This document shows, one piece after another, positions 59,024-64,000 of a stretch of 64,000 nt of DNA (within the stretch, counting starts at the first letter, position 1; each line of letters opens with the position of its first letter). The notes under the pieces were generated by a model that was given only the letters and a program-made list of their open reading frames with translations, was not told where the DNA came from and did not search any database. A program made the position numbers and the translations under genes. Source of the DNA: Planctomycetota bacterium (lineage in GTDB: Bacteria; Planctomycetota; J058; JAJDCP01). Location of the stretch: positions 105,767-169,766 of the forward strand of contig JAJDCP010000063.1 in assembly GCA_029260765.1 (NCBI GenBank), read 5' to 3'.

Positions 59024-61375
59024 ATGGGCAAACGGATTCCGTCGGGGGACCTGAGTGGCCGTACGCTCGGTCCCTTCGAGATCGGCGAACGTCTGGGGAG
59101 CGGGGGCATGGGCCACGTGTACCGGGCCTGGGACACGCGGCTCGACCGCTGCGTGGCACTGAAGACCTTGCGCCGCCGATGGCGCGATCAGGTGCAGTCC
59201 ATCGAGCGGCTACGCCGCGAAGGCAAGGCTCTCGCCCAGATCCGTAGTCCGTTCGTCGTCAAGGTCCATGAGTTGGCCTACGCATCCGAGGCGGACCTGC
59301 ATTTCCTGGTGATGGAGTACGTCGAGGGCCGCAGCCTCGAGCAGATCCTCGAATGTGAGGGCAGGCTGGCACCGCTCGATGCTCTGGCCGTTGTAACACA
59401 GATCGCTCACGGGCTGGCGGCGGTGCATCGCCAGGGCAACCTGGTGCACCGCGACGTTAAACCCGGCAACATCATGATCTGCGGTGTTTCGCCCCTGGCC
59501 GAGGCCCGCGCGGTGCTGATCGACTTCAGCCTGGCGCTGTTGCGCGACGCACAGCGATTGACGCTGGACGGCGTCGGTGTCGGGACACCCGGGTACAGCG
59601 CCCCGGAGCAGGCTCATGGGCTCGAGATCGACGGCCGGGCAGACATCTTCAGCCTTGGGATCACCTGCCATGAGCTGGTCCATGGTCATCTTCCCGGAGA
59701 GGCAGCGGAGCCCTCCGTGACGGCGCCCGGAGGCCTGGACGAACTGATCGCCTGGATGACCCGCGACGATCCGGCCCAGCGGCCCCAGGAGATCGAAGAG
59801 CTCATCGAGCGGCTCGCAACCCTGCGGCTGCCGGATGCGGCGCCCTGTTCCCTGGTGGCCACCCACCCCAGGGGAAGTGAGGACGCTCTGCGTCGACTGG
59901 CGCCCCGTGCAGCCAGCGAAGAGCCGCTGGGGCTCGAAAAACAGGCCCGCGAGCTGTGGCAGTCTGGCCAGCGCGCCGCTGCGCTCGCTTTGCTCGACCC
60001 CCTCCCGGAGGCAAGCCGCGCCGAGCGCGCTCGGCTGTCGCAGCTGCGCGCGGGCTGGTTGCTGGTCGAGGCAGAGCACGCCAGCGCTGACCTGCGCCAG
60101 GGGCTCGTCGAGAGCGCTGTGTCAGCCTTCAAGCGGGTGCCGCCGGCCGACCGGGACTGGGCGCAGTACGCGCTTGCGCTTCAGGGCAAGGGAGTGGGAC
60201 TGCTGGGGGCGGGTCGCGCCGTCCTCGCGATGCGCTCCCTCGAGGCCGCACTCGGCGCCCATGAGCGCGCAGCCTCGGCGGGCGCCTGGAACGCGCGCGG
60301 CGACACTCTACTAGCGCTGGGAGAAGCCTGCCTGGCAGCGGATGAAGCCGAGCGGGCGGTCGAAGTCTTCGACCGCGCTTGGCTGGCCTTCGACCGCCTG
60401 GCTCCGGGGGAGCGCTCGGCGCGCAAAGTGGTCGTCGCCCTTGAGCTTATGGGGGACGCACGCCTCAGTCTGGGCCACCAACGCGCGGCGCTGCGTTGCT
60501 ATCTGCGGGCCGCTGAGGGCCGGCTGCGCAGCGACGCCGCGGCCGAGCCGATCCGACAGGCGCGCCTGCTGGCCCGCATTGGCGAGCTGCAAGCGGCGCT
60601 CGGCGACGGGGAGGCGGCCATCGCCAGTCTGCTGCAGGCGCTGGACGGACTCGACTCCAAGGAAACCGAGTTCGCGGCCGCCTGCCAGCGCCAGTGTGGG
60701 GAGCTCTACGCGCACCAGGGTGCCTGGCAAGCTGCGCAGGACTCCTACCAGCGGGCCCTCGACTGCCATGAGCCCGGACCTGCCAGCGCCGAGGCCCGCG
60801 CCACCAGCCTGGAAGGACTGGCGGAGATCTGCGGGGCGCAACAGGACGAGATCGGGCGTGCCGTGTGGCTCAAGCAGGCGCGCGCTGCCCGCGAGGAAGT
60901 GGCCGCAGATCAACGAGACCGCGTGGCGTGGGCGGACTGTCTCCAGTCCATCGCGGCCTGCGCGGCCCGCCAGCAGCTCTGGCAACAGGCTGTGGACGTC
61001 TACCGCGAGGCCCTGGGCGCTCGCGAGACCATGGCGGGGCAAAGTGAAAGCCTCGCGGACATTCTGCACGGCCAGGGCCGAGCATGGATCGAGTTGGGCA
61101 CGCTCGAGGCCGCCCGCAGCTGCCTGGAGAGGGCCTGCCGGCTGCGTGCGCAGGTCCCGGCCCGCGACTGGGACTGGCGCACGCAAGGCGAGACCTACCA
61201 CAGCCTGGGCCTGGTGCTCGGGCTGCAGGGTGATTGGCCCGCCGCCCTGTTTGCTTTCCTGCGCGCCTGGGAGGCCTTCGAGGGCGTCCCAGAGACAAGG
61301 CAGCACGGCTGCCGCACGCGCCTGCTCGCCGACCTGGCCCGCGCATCCAGCCGGACCAGCCCGCCTGACTGCTGA
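59024..61375 (+). CDS. Ser/Thr protein kinase with long TPR domain
   Basis: A 783-residue cytoplasmic protein. The N-terminal 240 residues are a kinase domain: ERLGSGGMGHVYRA, K47 in CVALKTL, HRDVKPGN (142-149) and GTPGYSAPEQ as the activation-segment end. The DFG motif reads DFS (167-169), a possible loss of the glycine hinge; the metal Asp is retained. The remaining 540 residues are TPR-like helices (e.g. GAWQAAQDSYQRALDCHEPG; QLWQQAVDVYREALGARETM). There is no membrane helix. The RHH gene upstream and the FHA gene 78 bases downstream suggest a regulatory cassette. Confidence 0.87.
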   Translation: MGKRIPSGDLSGRTLGPFEIGERLGSGGMGHVYRAWDTRLDRCVALKTLRRRWRDQVQSIERLRREGKALAQIRSPFVVKVHELAYASEADLHFLVMEYVEGRSLEQILECEGRLAPLDALAVVTQIAHGLAAVHRQGNLVHRDVKPGNIMICGVSPLAEARAVLIDFSLALLRDAQRLTLDGVGVGTPGYSAPEQAHGLEIDGRADIFSLGITCHELVHGHLPGEAAEPSVTAPGGLDELIAWMTRDDPAQRPQEIEELIERLATLRLPDAAPCSLVATHPRGSEDALRRLAPRAASEEPLGLEKQARELWQSGQRAAALALLDPLPEASRAERARLSQLRAGWLLVEAEHASADLRQGLVESAVSAFKRVPPADRDWAQYALALQGKGVGLLGAGRAVLAMRSLEAALGAHERAASAGAWNARGDTLLALGEACLAADEAERAVEVFDRAWLAFDRLAPGERSARKVVVALELMGDARLSLGHQRAALRCYLRAAEGRLRSDAAAEPIRQARLLARIGELQAALGDGEAAIASLLQALDGLDSKETEFAAACQRQCGELYAHQGAWQAAQDSYQRALDCHEPGPASAEARATSLEGLAEICGAQQDEIGRAVWLKQARAAREEVAADQRDRVAWADCLQSIAACAARQQLWQQAVDVYREALGARETMAGQSESLADILHGQGRAWIELGTLEAARSCLERACRLRAQVPARDWDWRTQGETYHSLGLVLGLQGDWPAALFAFLRAWEAFEGVPETRQHGCRTRLLADLARASSRTSPPDC

Positions 61376-61453
61376 GCTGTCTGGCAGCCTTCAGCGGGCG
61401 AAGTCGACGCCTTTTGCATGCATTGAAAATCAACTAAAACCGGAGACGGCCTC

Positions 61454-61966
61454 ATGCATCCCCAGACCATCAAGCGTTGTGCTCTCGGCCACCCGCTGCA
61501 ACCGAGCTGGTTGCGCTGCCCAGTTTGTCCCGAGCCCCGCCGCGTGCGGGTTCCTCCGACCCGCGTCCACAAGCTGCCGGTGCTCGCGGCAGCTGCGCCG
61601 CCGAAGCCCGCGAAGGCCCGCCGCACAGAGCTGATCGAGGTCGCCGAGCAGGAACCCTGCGCGGCCTGGCTGCTCGGCCTCGAAGGCCGGCTCAAGGGCC
61701 AACAGTTCCGTCTGAAGCTCGGCAAGAACAGCATCGGCAGCGCCGAGGGCTGTGATATCCGTATCGAGGACTCGTTCGTGTCGAGCCGCCACGCCAACAT
61801 CAGCCATCTCCGCAAAGATGGAGAGGACATCTTTGTGCTGGTCGATCTCGACTCGCAGAACGGGAGCTTTCTCAATGGCGGCAAAGAGCGGGAGGAGCGC
61901 GTCGAGTTGGTCGACAGTGACCGGGTGGAGTTCGGCAGGCTGGCGTTCAAGTTCAAGTGCATCTGA
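61454..61966 (+). CDS. FHA-domain protein with Cys-rich N-terminus
   Basis: A 170-residue protein. The N-terminus has C9, C22 and C25 (CALGHP... RCPVC), a zinc-ribbon-like arrangement. From about residue 75 is a canonical FHA domain: GSAEGCDIRIEDSFVSSRHA with the Ser-Arg-His motif and DLDSQNGSFLNGGKE with the Asn-Gly phosphothreonine contact. This should bind phosphothreonine, plausibly on the kinase encoded just upstream. ATG 61454 has GGAG ten bases upstream. It is convergent with the lipoprotein gene. Confidence 0.88.
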   Translation: MHPQTIKRCALGHPLQPSWLRCPVCPEPRRVRVPPTRVHKLPVLAAAAPPKPAKARRTELIEVAEQEPCAAWLLGLEGRLKGQQFRLKLGKNSIGSAEGCDIRIEDSFVSSRHANISHLRKDGEDIFVLVDLDSQNGSFLNGGKEREERVELVDSDRVEFGRLAFKFKCI

Positions 61967-62004
61967 CGGTTTGTGCGGGAGGCTGCCAGCGGCGAAGCAA
62001 CGCT

Positions 62005-63597
62005 CTACTGCAGCCAGTTCTGCCACCCCAGCTTGAACTCCGTCACGCTGGGGGGGTCCACCTCCCCCCAGTCCGGGCCGCGCCCGACCAGGCCGCGCAA
62101 GACATGGTCGCAGACGGGCACCTGGGCGGGATGCTCCACCGCAGAGAGCAGCAAAAGCCCGCGGTCACGGTCGAGGTTGCCGAGCCGCACGCTGGCGCGG
62201 TCCAGGGCAGCCTCGTCGTCGGGAGAGGGGCTGTTTGCGTGGAAGCAAAGATCGCCCAGCGCCCCGCCGAGCATCCGGCCATAGATCTCTGAGATTCTGG
62301 GCAGCGCTGCCACCAGCAACGGGATCCCCTCGCGGATGTCGTGATATGCGAGAGCATAGCCCGCCAGCATCAAGAGTTCTGGGGAGCTGTCTGGCTTCCA
62401 CTCGAGTTCCTGCAACGCGGCCTCGAGGCGTTCCGCGATCCTGGCTCGACGCACCGTGGCGTCGTCGCCGTGGCGGATGAGCAGGTTCTTCGCCTGAATC
62501 CCCGCACGCGACCCGCGGTCGAGATCGATGACCCGCCACAGGCAGGCACGGGCTTCAACGGCCCTGCCGAGTTTGTACAGCAGCCGTCCGCGCCGCACCT
62601 CGTAGGGCGAGAGCTCGCCCCCCATCGGTCGCACACACCCTCTAACCCAGCGCGCCGTTTCCAACGCCTGCAGGGCTTCGGGGTAGCGCCCGAGCGCCTC
62701 CAGGGCGACCGCCTGCTGGCTGCCCCACAAGCACAGCTTTGCCAGCCAGTCCTGCTCGTACGCGGAGATCTCCAGCGTCGACAGATGTCTGCGGCGCGCC
62801 GCGTCCTCCTCGAGCAGGGCTTCGAGCCGCCCGCTGGCGAGGCCAAGCTCGGCGGCCACCCAAGTCAAGGTAAGCAGGCAACGCCAGCTGAAGCGCTCGC
62901 CCTCGAACTCTGCCAGCAGCGTCCGGGCCTCAAGCTCGACGGTCGGCCAGTCGGGATGGGCCGCCCAGGCGCTGCCGAATTCCGACTCGAACTCTGTCAG
63001 GCAGGCACTCAATGACCTGGCAATGTCAGAAACCCTGTCACCAGCGCGCTCGTCAGGCCCCTGACTGAGCGTGGTCAGCAGGGGTCGCAAGGCGCGCAGG
63101 TTCTGCAGCTGGTGCGCAAGCTCGGCTGCGGCGGTCGGCTCCAGTTCGCTTGGGGGCTCACTGACCGGGGGCGGTGGTGCTGGAGGCGGCTCGGCAGGGG
63201 CCAGCTCGCCCGCGACGATCTCCAGTTCGGTCTGCGGGGAAACGACGGGAGTCTCTACCATCTTCTCGGCATCGATCCGCGGTGTGGCGCCCGTTCTGCG
63301 GGAAAGTCGCGCGTTTTTCCGCTGTCGAAGCCAGGCCGTGGCGTAGTCATCGAAGGCCTGGCTGCCGAAACGGAAGCTGGTCGGCAACGGTTCGGCGGCT
63401 GTGTCTTGAGGTGCGATTTGCTGCTGGGGAAGCGGGGGAGCGTGCCCCGCGTCCGCGGTCTCGAGCGGCTTGGGGTCTTGGGGGCTGCTGGAGGTTTCTT
63501 GCGGCAGGGAGACGCCGCGCTGATTCTCCGGAGCGCAGCCAGCCGCGAGGCCGAGCCCCAGACAGCCGAGCAGGATCTGCAATAGCCCGATTCTCAT
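62005..63597 (-). CDS. Lipoprotein with TPR-like domain and [10 protein letters not shown] motif
   Basis: A 530-residue exported lipoprotein. The signal MRIGLLQILLGCLGLGLAAGC ends in a lipobox (LAAGC), so the mature N-terminal Cys would be acylated. The next 150 residues are Pro/Gln-rich and disordered, containing [20 protein letters not shown]. The C-terminal 350 residues predict TPR-like helices (GRYPEALQALETARWV; GRAVEARACLWRVIDLDRGS). The start ATG 63597 has AGGCAGG upstream. The shared [10 protein letters not shown] segment links it to the cyclase-like protein at 35265. Its role is unknown; it should lie at the membrane's outer face. Confidence 0.78.
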   Translation of the reverse strand: MRIGLLQILLGCLGLGLAAGCAPENQRGVSLPQETSSSPQDPKPLETADAGHAPPLPQQQIAPQDTAAEPLPTSFRFGSQAFDDYATAWLRQRKNARLSRRTGATPRIDAEKMVETPVVSPQTELEIVAGELAPAEPPPAPPPPVSEPPSELEPTAAAELAHQLQNLRALRPLLTTLSQGPDERAGDRVSDIARSLSACLTEFESEFGSAWAAHPDWPTVELEARTLLAEFEGERFSWRCLLTLTWVAAELGLASGRLEALLEEDAARRRHLSTLEISAYEQDWLAKLCLWGSQQAVALEALGRYPEALQALETARWVRGCVRPMGGELSPYEVRRGRLLYKLGRAVEARACLWRVIDLDRGSRAGIQAKNLLIRHGDDATVRRARIAERLEAALQELEWKPDSSPELLMLAGYALAYHDIREGIPLLVAALPRISEIYGRMLGGALGDLCFHANSPSPDDEAALDRASVRLGNLDRDRGLLLLSAVEHPAQVPVCDHVLRGLVGRGPDWGEVDPPSVTEFKLGWQNWLQ

Positions 63598-64000
63598 CCT
63601 GCCTGTCCTACTCTGCGACGGCGCGCTCGCTTCATGTTCTAGCGTACCAGCTGACCGTCCGGGCGGCCCGTCATTCCGCTGCAACGCAAACACTCCCCCT
63701 GAGGACTCGCCAGGAGCGTCGCGTGCCCGTGCTCTCCTCGCCACGGCTCAGGGGAAGGTCAACACGCGCGAGTGCACCGCCTGTCGTCGAGCACGGCTTG
63801 AAAGCTCCCAGCCGCGGCCAGACAGACGCCACAAAGGCTCATGACTGTGCGGGGGGCCCGCTAGGAGGCCGTGTCGCATAGAACTTTCAGCCTGGATGGT
63901 TTCGCCGTCGCGTGTCAGGAGCACGAGTCCGATCCAGGACAGCGAAAAGGCAGGGGTGAGCACTTGGGTCGTTGGAGGCGTGGCTTTTCTCTGCTGTCAT
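63598..64000. other. Right-hand edge, no supported gene
   Basis: About 400 bases without a gene I can support. On the minus strand a frame from a GTG at 63963 to 63748 (71 codons) looks somewhat protein-like at its start (SLSWIGLVLLTRDGETIQAE) but has no ribosome binding site and could be the remains or the end of a gene. The window ends at an ATG on the minus strand (64000) whose frame closes after 37 codons. Confidence 0.35.

Overview
The window is GC-rich, densely packed chromosomal DNA from what looks like a member of the Planctomycetota or a close relative. This is inferred from family content: large Met/Glu/Gln-rich secreted proteins, a squalene-cyclase-like repeat protein with an acidic membrane anchor, DUF1570/MA-type metalloproteases, Ser/Thr kinases with FHA partners, a TPR protein carrying RNA polymerase alpha-CTD-like domains, and HrpB. 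I see no phage, insertion sequence, CRISPR array or plasmid genes.

Layout. 0-9.8 kb: secreted proteins (one with an in-frame TGA), a DAO-family oxidase facing an MDR dehydrogenase, small regulatory proteins, then a minus-strand operon of an alpha-CTD/TPR protein coupled to ruvA, and a flavin disulfide reductase. 9.8-17.8 kb: membrane glycosyltransferase, DUF1570 protease, and an rluA-family / small ORF / hrpB operon. 17.9-21.5 kb: a sigma-54 activator, yacG and a charged-tail membrane protein. 21.5-26 kb: a minus-strand sugar or alcohol oxidation cluster (ROK kinase, Tat-exported small subunit, GMC oxidoreductase, XdhC). 26.3-27.1 kb: a degenerate GGDEF protein behind a near-consensus sigma-54 promoter. 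27-32.5 kb: TPR proteins, a broken ROK gene and a UDP-sugar pyrophosphorylase. 32.7-37 kb: a second secreted metalloprotease, a hexanucleotide array and the cyclase-like repeat protein. 37-39.7 kb: CBS protein, SurA-like chaperone, tRNA-Ser(UGA) and a DUF151 nuclease. 39.8-42.1 kb: dnaA with a long structured leader, and a cyclic-nucleotide-binding protein. 42.2-48.1 kb: class III aminotransferase (behind a consensus-like sigma-54 promoter), an HpnN-like RND transporter and a fatty acid desaturase. 48.3-53.2 kb: DUF4388 protein, threonine degradation pair kbl-tdh, and UDP-glucose dehydrogenase. 53.3-62 kb: a signalling block with two Ser/Thr kinases, each beside an FHA protein, around a protease/pseudoprotease pair. 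62-63.6 kb: a lipoprotein that shares a juxtamembrane motif with the cyclase-like protein.

The most interesting parts are: (1) the two kinase-FHA pairs and the RHH-led kinase operon whose promoter overlaps a dyad; (2) two sigma-54 promoters, one for a probably non-catalytic GGDEF protein and one for a lipid-like cluster, in a window that also encodes an NtrC-type activator; (3) the active/inactive trypsin-like pair with a 44-residue Met-rich tandem repeat; (4) the stand-alone tandem alpha-CTD protein; (5) genes with lesions (in-frame TGA at 296; frameshift at a G6 run near 30,700).

Limits: all assignments are by eye from motifs; no database search was run, and starts were picked from ribosome binding sites and overlaps.
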